Made by a program: the position numbers and the translations under genes. Below are positions 51,157 to 59,769 of a DNA stretch of 64,000 nt, piece after piece. The first letter of the stretch is position 1. Each line of letters begins with the position of its first letter. Below the pieces are notes generated by a model. It did not search any database. It was not told where the DNA came from and saw nothing but the letters and a program-made list of their open reading frames with translations. Source of the DNA: CP2-2F sp034432555 (GTDB lineage Bacteria; Chloroflexota; Anaerolineae; Aggregatilineales; UBA2796); assembly GCA_034432555.1 (NCBI GenBank), contig DAOUBW010000014.1, positions 186,001 to 250,000 of the forward strand. The letters are read 5' to 3'.

Positions 51157-52704
51157 TCAGACAAGCAGGCTCGCGGCGTCCATCTCTGGCGGCTTGGGAA
51201 TGCCCATCAATTGTAAAATGGTCGGTGAGACGTTGCAAAGATCACCCTCACGCAAGGGTGGCGTGCTGCCATCTGGCGTGATGAGGATAAATGGCACGCG
51301 GTTCATGGTATGCGCGGTGTGCGGCTGTCCTGTCTCAGGGTCAACCATCATCTCGCAGTTGCCGTGGTCGGCGGTCACGATCACCGTCGCGCCGACTTGC
51401 TTTGCCGCTGCCAGCAAGCGTGCCAATTGCGAATCGACCGTCTCGACCGCCTTGATTGCCGCTTCCAGCACGCCCGTATGCCCAACCATATCCGGATTAG
51501 CATAGTTGAGCAGGATAAAGTCGTACTGCCCGCTTTGGATCGCTTCCACGGCCTTATCGGTCAGTGGTTCGGCGCTCATTTGCGGCTTGTGATCGTAGGT
51601 TGGCACATCCTTCGGAGACGGCTCTAGGTAGCGATCTTCGTTGGGAAACGGCTCATCGCGCTGCCCATTGAAGAAGAAGGTGACGTGGCGGTACTTCTCG
51701 GTTTCGGCGGTGTGATATTGGCGTTTGCCGGCGTTGCTTAGCACTTCGGCAAGGCAGGTTGCCTGTGGCGGACGGACAAAGGCGCGTGGTGCGCTCACAT
51801 CGTCGCCCCAGACGCCCATCGTCACAAAGTGTAGGTCGGGCAGCTTTTGGCGGACGAAACCGTTAAACGAGTCATCCATCAGCGCGCTATAGATTTGACG
51901 CATTCGGTCGCCGCGAAAGTTGAAGCCGATGATTGTATCGCCGCCCTTGATGGTGGCGCGTGGTGCCCCTGCTGAGTCAGTGATGACGTAGGGCATGATG
52001 AACTCATCCATCTCGCCGCGCCCATAGGCATCTTCCACGGCGGCAGCCGCGCTTGGTGCGGTACGTTCGGCAGCGCCTTCCACCATAGCACGGTAGGCGG
52101 ATTCGGTGCGCTCCCAGCGCTTATCCCGATCCATGACATAGTAGCGCCCGATCACAGTGGCAATCTGCCCAACGCCGATGGAGTCGAGCTGGGCTTGCAG
52201 GGCGCGCACGTAGCCCAACCCTGATTGTGGCGGCGTATCGCGCCCATCAGTGAAGGCGTGCAGCGCCAAGCGCGTGATGCCGCTGCGCTTTGCCATTGCA
52301 AGCAGGGCGTAGATATGCGTGTTATAGCTGTGGATGCCACCATCGCTGACCAAGCCCATCAGGTGCAGCGTGCCGCCTTGCCCTTCCCGCGCTGTGGCGC
52401 GCTCCATCGCTTCCAGCAGGGCAGGGCTGCGGAAGAAATCGCCCGTTTCAATTTGCTTATCAATGAAGGTCAGATCGGTATAGATGACGGTGCCGGCGCC
52501 CAAATTCAGGTGACCGACTTCCGAGCCGCCGATCTGTCCTTTAGGCAGCCCAACTGCCTCGCCTGAAGCGCCAAGTGTGGTGGTGCTATACAGTCCGCTT
52601 TGCCATAAATGGTTAAAGGTGGGGACGTTGCCCAGTTTGACGGCGTTTGCCTCGCGTTCTTCGCGCAAGCCCCAGCCGTCAAGGATGATTAACATCACGG
52701 TCAT
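51157..52704 (-). CDS. gpmI: 2,3-bisphosphoglycerate-independent phosphoglycerate mutase
   Basis: Interconverts 3- and 2-phosphoglycerate through a phosphoserine intermediate in glycolysis, with two Mn ions. It has 515 residues, the usual length. 'LIILDGWGLREE' opens the metal site. 'GQIGGSEVGHLNLGAG' contains the catalytic Ser, where most family members have 'GNSEVGH', so one neighbour is changed. 'GRDTPPQSG', 'GRYYVMDRDKRWERTE' and 'NYANPDMVGHTG' with 'VTADHGNCEMM' complete the site. AGAAAGG lies ahead of the ATG. It stands alone on its strand with about 140 bases before the divergent nucleotidyltransferase gene. Confidence 0.97.
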   Translation of the reverse strand: MTVMLIILDGWGLREEREANAVKLGNVPTFNHLWQSGLYSTTTLGASGEAVGLPKGQIGGSEVGHLNLGAGTVIYTDLTFIDKQIETGDFFRSPALLEAMERATAREGQGGTLHLMGLVSDGGIHSYNTHIYALLAMAKRSGITRLALHAFTDGRDTPPQSGLGYVRALQAQLDSIGVGQIATVIGRYYVMDRDKRWERTESAYRAMVEGAAERTAPSAAAAVEDAYGRGEMDEFIMPYVITDSAGAPRATIKGGDTIIGFNFRGDRMRQIYSALMDDSFNGFVRQKLPDLHFVTMGVWGDDVSAPRAFVRPPQATCLAEVLSNAGKRQYHTAETEKYRHVTFFFNGQRDEPFPNEDRYLEPSPKDVPTYDHKPQMSAEPLTDKAVEAIQSGQYDFILLNYANPDMVGHTGVLEAAIKAVETVDSQLARLLAAAKQVGATVIVTADHGNCEMMVDPETGQPHTAHTMNRVPFILITPDGSTPPLREGDLCNVSPTILQLMGIPKPPEMDAASLLV

Positions 52705-52842
52705 AGAGGTTATGCCTTTCTGTTAGGTCAGGGCAGAGTATACCGCGCTTGGTGGGTGGGCGTGCGATGTCAAAGGCTCAGGAGCGTCAGGCAACCAAGC
52801 ACACCCTAGCGCAGCGCCTTAGCGCACGCTACAATTTTGCTA

Positions 52843-53343
52843 ATGCAACACTCAATCACAACCCATCGCGTCCTCAGCCTGAAAGATGCCCTTATCTGGC
52901 GCGCCGAACTGCGTCGGCAAGGCGTGCTGCTTGTCTTTACCAATGGGCATTTTGACTTGCTGCACGTCGGTCACCTGGACTATCTAGAACAGGCACGTGC
53001 GCTTGGCGGCGCCTTGTTGGTTGGCATTAACGATGATGATGCCACACAAGCGCTCAAGGGTGATGGGCGTCCAATTGTGCCAGCTGCAGAGCGCGCACGC
53101 CTGATTGCGGCGCTCTATTGCGTCACGGCGGCGGTCATTTTCACAGGCAAGACTGCCAACGATCTGATCAGCGCCCTACACCCTGAAATTTACGTCAAAG
53201 GTGGCGATTATCATCACAAGCCACTGCCGGAGCGTGCCGCTGTTGAGGCATATGGCGGGCGCGTTGTGCTGATTGACCTGCTGCCAAACCGCAGCACGTC
53301 TGCCTTGATTGCGCGCATTCGTGCGCTACCCGCCGATTCCTAG
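52843..53343 (+). CDS. HldE/RfaE2-like nucleotidyltransferase
   Basis: A 166-residue cytidylyltransferase-fold protein. It begins with 'LVFTNGHFDLLHVGHLDYLE' (HVGH is the HxGH nucleotide-binding motif); 'LVGINDDDATQALKG', 'IVPAAERARLIAAL' and 'LLPNRSTSALI' follow. This matches the C-terminal D-beta-D-heptose 1-phosphate adenylyltransferase half of HldE and related stand-alone enzymes. Heptose synthesis would make ADP-heptose, but no other heptose gene is here, so the sugar substrate is open. The frame is open to 52837 (TTG), but ATG 52843 is the better start. It is followed by murJ after 22 bases. Confidence 0.85.
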   Translation: MQHSITTHRVLSLKDALIWRAELRRQGVLLVFTNGHFDLLHVGHLDYLEQARALGGALLVGINDDDATQALKGDGRPIVPAAERARLIAALYCVTAAVIFTGKTANDLISALHPEIYVKGGDYHHKPLPERAAVEAYGGRVVLIDLLPNRSTSALIARIRALPADS

Positions 53344-53365
53344 CCTAAAGTAGGCCGCTTACCCT

Positions 53366-55060
53366 ATGACTGAACCCTTAACCAGTGCGCCTGCCTTGCC
53401 TGCGGAAGACGATCAATCTTCGGAGGCAGTCACCACAGGGCTTGCCCGCGCCACCACGATCCTTGCCATTGGCAACATCACGAGCCGTGCGCTTGGCTTT
53501 GCCAAAGAGATTTTGCTCTCGAACCTGTTTGGCGCCAGCCGTGCCGTAGATGCCTTCCAGATCGCCATTACCATCCCACAGGATTTGTATGATTTGGCGA
53601 TCTTTGGGCATACCAACTCTGCCATTGTGCCAGTGCTAAGTGAATACGCTGCCCGCAAAGATAAAACCGAGTTGTGGCGCGTGGTGAGTGCGTTGGTCAG
53701 CCTTGTGCTGCTGATCAGTGGTGCGTTGGTGTTGTTGATGACCTTGTTTGCGCCGTACATCATCATGTTTTATCGCGGCGCGCCTTCCATGACGCCGCTC
53801 GATGCGCCTTTCACACTCAACCCTGCCATGCTGCGCGGCGGCGGCATGAGTTTGGCATCGTTCAACCTCTCGACTGAGCTATTGCGCTTCACTGCGCCGT
53901 CGCTCATTTTTATGAGTACCTTCTCTGTGCTGGCAGGGATGCTCTACGCGCTGCGGCGCTTCACTTACCCTGCCTTTGCCGCTGCGCTCTTTAACTTGAT
54001 GATCGTGGTAGTGACGTTGGCGCTTGCGCCGCGTATTGGTATTCAGGGCGTGGCAATAGGCTGGGTGGTTGGCGCTGTGGCACAGATGAGCCTTCAGTTC
54101 GTTGGGATGCGCGGTGTGCGGCTGCGCCTGATGTTCTGGGAACTGCCCAAAATGCTACGGCATCGTGGCTTGCAGCGGATCGGCTTGCTCTACTTGCCGG
54201 TGCTGTTCACCTTAGTGATAGATGTGCTGATCAACCGTCCGTTTAGCTACAACATCGCGTCGCAGACCGGTGAAGGCAACATCGCCTACATGAACTGGGC
54301 AACCAGCCTGCGCGAATTCCCGATGGGCTTGGTTGGCACAGCCATCTCGATTGCTATCCTGCCCACGCTGGCGCGCCAAGCCCTTGATTTAGGGCAGCGC
54401 GGCGCCTTCCGCGATACGTTTGGGCAGGGCATTCGCCTTGCGCTGATGCTGATTATCCCGGCGGCAATCGGCATGTTTGTGCTGGCAGGTCCGCTAATCG
54501 GGCTGGTGTTTGAGCATGGGCAGTTCACCGCGCAGAACACTTTCGAGATGGCAGTCGTGCTGCGTTTATATCTGCTCGGTATTCCGTTCGCCGCCATAGA
54601 CCTGCTGCTGATCAGTGCCTTTTATGCACAACGCGACTCGCTGACGCCGGCATTAGTTGGCTTATTCAGCTTAGGCTGCTATATTGTGATCACGCTGTTG
54701 CTGCTGCCGCATATTGGCTTTCTAAGCCTGATGGTGGCTGATTCGGCAAAGCACTGTGTGCATATGGTCGTCTCGTTCATCTTGCTGCGCCGCCGCCTCA
54801 GCGGGCTTGGCGGTCAGCGCATCATCAGCACGGCGCTGAAGGTGAGTGCTGTAGCGGCGATTATGGGTGTGGTCGTCTATCTGCTGGCGCGCACCATCGC
54901 TGATGTATTCCCGCCGCAGGGCTTGCAAGAGCGCTTGCTCTTGGTGTTGGTGCCAAGTGCTGCCGGTGCCGCGCTCTATTTTGCGCTTGCTGCACGGCTG
55001 CAACTGAACGAGTTCACGCTTTTTGTGCGCGCTCTGACGCGGCGTATACGGCGCAGTTAG
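53366..55060 (+). CDS. murJ: Lipid II flippase MurJ
   Basis: A 564-residue protein with about fourteen membrane segments in the MATE/MOP arrangement. It has an N-terminal 'ITSRALGFAKEILLSNLFGA' loop with the conserved Arg, and 'MNWATSLREFPMGLVGTAIS' with 'ILPTLARQAL', the hallmark of MurJ. 'GMFVLAGPLIGLVFEHGQF' comes in the second half. It moves the peptidoglycan precursor lipid II across the inner membrane. The acidic, Thr-rich N-terminal 30 residues precede the first helix. It may share a transcript with the nucleotidyltransferase gene; the response regulator gene follows after about 100 bases. Confidence 0.94.
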   Translation: MTEPLTSAPALPAEDDQSSEAVTTGLARATTILAIGNITSRALGFAKEILLSNLFGASRAVDAFQIAITIPQDLYDLAIFGHTNSAIVPVLSEYAARKDKTELWRVVSALVSLVLLISGALVLLMTLFAPYIIMFYRGAPSMTPLDAPFTLNPAMLRGGGMSLASFNLSTELLRFTAPSLIFMSTFSVLAGMLYALRRFTYPAFAAALFNLMIVVVTLALAPRIGIQGVAIGWVVGAVAQMSLQFVGMRGVRLRLMFWELPKMLRHRGLQRIGLLYLPVLFTLVIDVLINRPFSYNIASQTGEGNIAYMNWATSLREFPMGLVGTAISIAILPTLARQALDLGQRGAFRDTFGQGIRLALMLIIPAAIGMFVLAGPLIGLVFEHGQFTAQNTFEMAVVLRLYLLGIPFAAIDLLLISAFYAQRDSLTPALVGLFSLGCYIVITLLLLPHIGFLSLMVADSAKHCVHMVVSFILLRRRLSGLGGQRIISTALKVSAVAAIMGVVVYLLARTIADVFPPQGLQERLLLVLVPSAAGAALYFALAARLQLNEFTLFVRALTRRIRRS

Positions 55061-55163
55061 GAAATATCCACAGAACTGTTAGACATTCCGAATAGTCGGT
55101 GCGCCAACTTGCCCTACAATGGGAAAAACAGGACAGCAAACATCCTCACCGAAAGGCGCACCT

Positions 55164-55607
55164 ATGGCTGTGATCGTGATTATTGAAGATAATGTGCAAA
55201 GCGGACGCCTTGTGGCAAAGTTGCTCAACCATGCAGGTCATCAAGCCATTCTGACCGAGACGGGTGAAGAAGGTTTAACGACCATTTTCGAGTCGCCGCC
55301 TGATCTGGTACTGATCGATCTCGGCTTGCCGGATATTGACGGTCAAACGGTCATCGCCTTGTTGAACCAGCAACCCACTTTGGCGCACACACGGTTGATT
55401 GCCTTCACAGCGTGGCCCGAAGCAACGGCACATAGCATGGCAAAAGCCTATGGCTGCCACGGTGTGATCATCAAACCGATTGATACCCGCCGTTTTGTGG
55501 CTCAGGTCGAAGCATTCTTGCCACAAGCAGCACCTGAAAGTCCGCCCAACCACACCCAAACAGGATCAGCCATCCATGACGCAGCCGACAAATCTGCCGC
55601 CGAGTAA
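55164..55607 (+). CDS. Single-domain response regulator
   Basis: A 147-residue receiver with no output domain. 'VIVIIEDNVQSGR' gives the acidic pair, Asp52 in 'LVLIDLGLPDIDG' is the phospho-acceptor, and 'LIAFTAW' and 'VIIKPID' hold the Thr and Lys. A short Ser/Pro-rich tail ends the protein. It probably passes a signal to a partner rather than to DNA. I chose ATG 55164, with AAAGG eight bases before it; the frame is open to 55119 without a good site. The stop overlaps the start of the GNAT gene by 32 bases, coupling the two. The cognate kinase is not adjacent. Confidence 0.9.
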   Translation: MAVIVIIEDNVQSGRLVAKLLNHAGHQAILTETGEEGLTTIFESPPDLVLIDLGLPDIDGQTVIALLNQQPTLAHTRLIAFTAWPEATAHSMAKAYGCHGVIIKPIDTRRFVAQVEAFLPQAAPESPPNHTQTGSAIHDAADKSAAE

Positions 55608-56448
55608 TGCAACTGCCGTCCTTGCCAGCCAGTATTCTTACGATCAGCTTGCCGAGATTTACAATCAGGCTCGTGTGGATTACATCGTGCCGATGCCGAT
55701 GAACGGCAAGCGCATGGCAGAATACGTGCGCGATTATGACGTGGATTTGAACGCATCGGCAGTTGCCCTCAACAGCGAGGCGTTAGAGCTTGGCGTGTGT
55801 ATGCTCGGCGTGCGCGGTGATCGGACGTGGATCACGCGCTTGGGCGTCATCCCTGAACGGCGCGGCAAGCGAATCGGGCAATTTCTGACTGAGCAAATGT
55901 TAGAAAATGCGCGAGCATTGCGGGCGCGCCGCGTGCAGCTTGAAGTCATCAAAGGCAATACACCGGCGATTGGTCTGTTCCAGAAACTGGGCTTTGAACC
56001 CGTTCGTGAACTCATGGTGGTGCGCCGTCCGCCCAGCGCACCTGATGACGCACTCAATGGCAGCACTGCCGAGCTAACTGCATTGGACAATGCCGAAATT
56101 GGCGTCCTGCTGCGTGACTATGAGCAGACACAGCAGGTGGCTTGGACGGAAGAGCGCACCTCGCTGATGAATGGCGGCAGTCTGCGTGGACTGCGCGCGG
56201 TGCTGCCCTCAGGTGAAAGCGGTTGGTTGATCTTCCAACGGCTGCCCTTTCAACTGACACATTTTGTGTTCAGCTCTCCGTGCAGCGATGAACTGCTGCG
56301 CGTCTTGCTTCATCATGTGCATAAAACGCACAGCGCACAGGATACCAAGATCGAAAATCTACCCGTAGATCATGCGGCATGGCGCGTGATGCAGCAGTTT
56401 GGCTACCTTGAAGTGTTCCGCCGCATCGAGATGTATCTCCACTTCTAA
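55576..56448 (+). CDS. GNAT-family N-acetyltransferase, second copy
   Basis: A 290-residue protein with an N-terminal GNAT domain at about 20-160. It has 'WITRLGVIPERRGKRIGQFL' (acetyl-CoA loop) and 'VIKGNTPAIGLFQKLGFEPV', then a second, weaker half ('LIFQRLPFQLTHFVF', 'WRVMQQFGYLEVFRRIEM'). The same two-part plan as the gene at 46275. It acetylates an unknown substrate. AGGATC precedes the ATG. It is coupled to the response regulator gene. Its TAA overlaps the TAG of the converging BTAD gene by three bases (56446-56447). Confidence 0.85.
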   Translation: MTQPTNLPPSNATAVLASQYSYDQLAEIYNQARVDYIVPMPMNGKRMAEYVRDYDVDLNASAVALNSEALELGVCMLGVRGDRTWITRLGVIPERRGKRIGQFLTEQMLENARALRARRVQLEVIKGNTPAIGLFQKLGFEPVRELMVVRRPPSAPDDALNGSTAELTALDNAEIGVLLRDYEQTQQVAWTEERTSLMNGGSLRGLRAVLPSGESGWLIFQRLPFQLTHFVFSSPCSDELLRVLLHHVHKTHSAQDTKIENLPVDHAAWRVMQQFGYLEVFRRIEMYLHF

Positions 56449-57698
56449 TGGGCAGATTTAGCCAGCAGACTGCGAACTTTGGCGGCAAGCGCTAAGGTGC
56501 GTTTATCAAGTTTTTCCACACCGGTTTGCTGCACCACAGCTTGTTGAAGGCGTTCAAAGACCTCTAAAGCGCGCTTGGGCTGCTCTTGGAATAAGTGCAG
56601 CTCCATCAGGCTGCGTGCTAAATCTTCTCGGAAAGGCTGCATAGACATGGCACGCGCATAAAAGTTTAAGGCAGATTGATGGCGTTCAGCGCGTTCATGT
56701 AGACGCCCTAAGCTGCTGAGTGCCTCCACATACTGATTTCGTAGATTCGCACGGCGCGCCTCTGCCCATTCTGCCGTGATGCCGCGCAAAAAATCGCCCC
56801 GATACAAGCTAACCGCACGGTTTAGCAGCGCAAGTGCCTCATCGTCGTCCACACTATCGCTTCGCTGCACACAGTCAAGGAAGGTGGCTGTGTCATAGCG
56901 CACATCCACATCGGATGCGATGCAATAGTAGCCGGAAGTGTAGGTGGTTAGGTCAAAGCCGATCATGTCATGGATTTTGCGCTTGGTGACGTGGAAAACG
57001 TTGGTTGCCTCTTTGGTTCGGAGGGTTGCCCAAAAGTTTTCAAAAATCTCATCGCGTGTTACCAAGCCGCGATCCACAAAGAAGTGAAAGAGCGCACGCG
57101 GCAAATGCCCATCCCACTTACCCACAGCAACGCCGTTCACCATGACGCGCCCTTCGCTATGTGCGTAAACCTCTAGCAATTTGCGCCCGTTCGGCACGGT
57201 GCGGTAGTCAAACAGCATGGCAGAATCTTGGACAGGATAGAACAAGACTTCCACAGTAGGCGCCAGTTGCGGAATAAGTTTAGCGCACCAAGTGCGCCCT
57301 GCCAGCGCCACATGGCAGCCTTTGGGCAGATCGTTGAGCAGTGCTGCCAAAAAGGTGCTGCATGATTCTTGGTGGGCTTGGTCAAAGGCATCTATTACGA
57401 GCAAACACGGGTGCGCGGCAAGCACCTGATTGAGCTGCTGGGCAGCTTTGTGCGCCGTGGCGTTGGCTGCCAACTTGGGCAGTGCTATAGCGGCTTGTTC
57501 CTGAAAAGCATCGGCAAGCAGCAGCCACAGATCGCGCCATTCTGTTTGCGGCGTTGGCACTGCCACATAGCACGGTGTTAGGTCGCTGCGCTCTAAAAGG
57601 TTGGGTAGCAGGGTATATTGGCTGCGAAAGTTCGGATGCAGAACAATCAGCGCTGCCGAGGCGTTTACTTGTGGGTCAAACCAAGAATGGGTTGCCAA
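56445..57698 (-). CDS. Second BTAD-domain regulator with degenerate NTPase
   Basis: A 417-residue paralogue of the protein at 41122-42414 with the same three-part layout. The NTPase-like first half retains 'CLLVIDAFDQ' and 'GCHVALAGRTW' but reads 'LHPNFRSQYTLL' at the P-loop, without GxxxxGK. The winged helix ('RDEIFENFWATLRTKEATN', 'HVTKRKIHDMI') and BTAD helices follow. The TTG start at 57698 is chosen because GGAG lies eight bases before it. A long AT-rich upstream stretch (57699-57860) holds in-frame codons, but no ATG with a binding site. Its stop overlaps that of the GNAT gene. Confidence 0.8.
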   Translation of the reverse strand: MATHSWFDPQVNASAALIVLHPNFRSQYTLLPNLLERSDLTPCYVAVPTPQTEWRDLWLLLADAFQEQAAIALPKLAANATAHKAAQQLNQVLAAHPCLLVIDAFDQAHQESCSTFLAALLNDLPKGCHVALAGRTWCAKLIPQLAPTVEVLFYPVQDSAMLFDYRTVPNGRKLLEVYAHSEGRVMVNGVAVGKWDGHLPRALFHFFVDRGLVTRDEIFENFWATLRTKEATNVFHVTKRKIHDMIGFDLTTYTSGYYCIASDVDVRYDTATFLDCVQRSDSVDDDEALALLNRAVSLYRGDFLRGITAEWAEARRANLRNQYVEALSSLGRLHERAERHQSALNFYARAMSMQPFREDLARSLMELHLFQEQPKRALEVFERLQQAVVQQTGVEKLDKRTLALAAKVRSLLAKSAH

Positions 57699-57868
57699 GT
57701 GATCATCTCCAAATAAACCATAAGGCAATAATAATCTATTGTCCTTCTTTATAGCTAGGCAATAAATCAACTCAAGGCTAAATATAAGTGTAACACTGTA
57801 GTGAATGCTTAGCAACACCTCTAAAAGGTTAAGATTAGTTGCGGGTCAGCTTGGTTGCCAAGTGGCGG

Positions 57869-58159
57869 CTAGAAGCGGGTTCGTTTGCGCTTAACAGGGA
57901 TACGGCGGTCGGGCTGTTTGCGTATCCATGCTAAATAACGCTGAATATCAGGGTCTTGTTGAAGGGCGGCGAGGGTATCCTTTTGGCGCGCAAGGGTGCG
58001 GTTGGTGAAGAATTTATGCAGCGTAGCATGGCACGGGCTGCATAGGTTAACTGTTTCACTGCCGCCTTCCGATTTTGGCACAAGGTGATGGCGGCTGACA
58101 CGGCTTACCTGCCGTTCGCAGAGCGCGCAAATAAGGGTGGGTGCTTTCTCTTTGGGCAT
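57869..58159 (-). CDS. HNH nuclease-like small protein
   Basis: A 96-residue protein with one HNH domain. 'CALCERQVSRVSRHHLVPKS' gives CxxC and the HH pair, then 'GSETVNLCSPCHATLHKFF' gives the second CxxC and the terminal His. Basic residues close the protein ('PVKRKRTRF'). Free-standing small HNH proteins cut DNA or are only DNA-binding; no phage or restriction genes are adjacent, so its role is open. It is read from the same strand as the small membrane protein 9 bases upstream and the BTAD regulator downstream. Confidence 0.82.
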   Translation of the reverse strand: MPKEKAPTLICALCERQVSRVSRHHLVPKSEGGSETVNLCSPCHATLHKFFTNRTLARQKDTLAALQQDPDIQRYLAWIRKQPDRRIPVKRKRTRF

Positions 58160-58168
58160 GGTGAAGAC

Positions 58169-58624
58169 TCACAAACTTTCGAGGGACATGATCCCAAGAC
58201 GGATTGCCAGCACAATCAAGATTGCCCAAATGCCTGCGCCCAGTGTCATCCACAACACAAGGCGGACTGGTCGGGCGCCCAACGACAGCCCGATCACTGC
58301 GCCAAGCTGCGCGCCAACCGTGAGTGGGCATAAGAGTGCCAGCCCAAACAGCCCAAAGCGTTCCCATGCGTTGTGTATCCAACGCTGCATACGGCTTGCT
58401 TCAGGCTTTGGTACATCGGTCTCAGAGTTTGCCAAGCGGCGGCTCAGGCGTGATCGCAGTGGCGCGCCCACACCAACCACCAACCCAACGCCACAGCCAT
58501 AGCTCAGGGTTGCCGTCACGATAACGACCTCTGGCGATAGGCTGAGCGCCAGACCCGCCGGAATGGCTGACCAGAACGAAAAGAACGCCCACCCAAAGAC
58601 TGTGATCAGCGCTGCGATATTCAT
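58169..58624 (-). CDS. Small membrane protein resembling COG2426
   Basis: A 151-residue protein with three or four hydrophobic segments. 'IPAGLALSLSPEVVIVTATL' opens the first helical hairpin, 'GVGAPLRSRLSRRLANSE' is a basic cytoplasmic loop, and 'GLFGLALLCPLTVGAQLGAV' and 'LWMTLGAGIWAILIVLA' form the rest. The pattern resembles the small export proteins of COG2426, whose transport activity is not well proven. It precedes the HNH gene by a few bases on the same strand. An intergenic region of 163 bases separates it from the CHAT relic on the opposite strand. Confidence 0.7.
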   Translation of the reverse strand: MNIAALITVFGWAFFSFWSAIPAGLALSLSPEVVIVTATLSYGCGVGLVVGVGAPLRSRLSRRLANSETDVPKPEASRMQRWIHNAWERFGLFGLALLCPLTVGAQLGAVIGLSLGARPVRLVLWMTLGAGIWAILIVLAIRLGIMSLESL

Positions 58625-58787
58625 TGAAGACCCATCAAAGTGCTAACCATGCATAGCATAGCAGCATTATACCTTCAAGGGTCACTTTCTAAAACGTATA
58701 GTGACCTACGCACTAGAGGATAGCGTGCCGCCAGGCGAACGTGCTGATAGAGCGTGTCTATAGATCATCGCACAGGGAATCGTTGAT

Positions 58788-59750
58788 ATGCGAGCTTCCA
58801 GCTCTGAAGTGGCAGAGGCATTCCAAGTTTTTGAGATGGGTAAAACGCAGCTGTTCAATCAAGCCTTGAGTTTGGCAAACCTCGATCTCTCCACACTATC
58901 TGACGAACACACTGCCTTGCGGGATCACATTGAGACATTGCGCGCTGAGATCGATCAACAAGAGGCATTTCTACGGCAAGCGCAGATCACACCCCAGATG
59001 GGATCGGTTGTTATTCAGGAGGCATTTGAGCAGTTGATGGCGCATCGTCAGGTGCTTAAGGCGCGCCTTGATGAACTTGGTGCGCTTTTCCCAACCGCTT
59101 TCCCACAATCGCCCAGTTTGGAAGCAATCCTAAGTGCTATTCCACAAGGTAGTGTGCTAATTGCGCCTTTGGTGACGGTTGTTGGTGGGAAATGTTTCAT
59201 CATTCCCAGCGGCACAACACAGCTCAGCGAACAACACATCATTGATCTGCCTGAACTCATGGATACAGCCCTTTGGCGATAACTTGGCACACGCCCACTA
59301 CCTACCGATCAAACGACGTGGTTGCAGGATCTTCAGGCGTATAAGTACGGCGGGCTTGGGCAGTTAGTATGGCGCGGTGCAAGTGAACGCATTTTGGCTT
59401 GGCTTTGGCGTGTGTTGGTTAGCCCTGTCTGCCCTCTCTACAAGGGCTGCCACACAAAAGCCTGCTGATCTTGCCCAGCGCAGGGTTGCAATTGCTGCCG
59501 ATTCACGCTGCCTACGATCCTGACACCAACACTGTGTTTGGCGATCTTTTTGAGATCGGTTATGTGCCTTCTGCCTACGCGCTTACCCTGCTCCAGCAGC
59601 ACCGAGAGGCACCCCACACAGCGCAAAATGCTTTCAAGGGCATTTAGGCTGTGCCGCTGCTGAAAGCGTTGATGACCCACTCTACACGCTTTCAGAATAG
59701 CACCTTGACGTGCGCGCCGCAGACGGGCATCATTGAGCGTAACATTAGCC
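58788..59750 (+). pseudogene. Remains of a CHAT-domain protein
   Basis: The first open frame (58788-59282) gives 164 residues with 'GSVLIAPLVTVVGGKCFIIP', typical of the segment before a CHAT protease domain. After its TAA the same frame reads on as 'LQDLQAYKYGGLGQ' and 'ILAWLWRVLVSPV' to a TGA at about 59465. The +2 frame from about 59438 then gives 'LLILPSAGLQLLPIHAAYDP' and 'EIGYVPSAYALTLLQQH', the central CHAT strands, until TAG at 59646. A further segment near 59667 reads 'DPLYTLSE'. At least one nonsense codon and two frameshifts, so the gene is dead. CHAT proteins are caspase-like proteases, often effectors. Confidence 0.7.
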
Positions 59751-59769
59751 ATCTTTGGAAAGAAACTGC

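Noticed and set aside
57699..57818. A longer N-terminus of the second BTAD gene
   Set aside because: The upstream codons are AT-rich and Leu/Ile/Tyr-heavy with no binding site, whereas GGAG sits correctly before TTG 57698.
57869..58159. HNH gene as part of a restriction or phage system
   Set aside because: No methyltransferase, specificity subunit, integrase or phage gene is near it.
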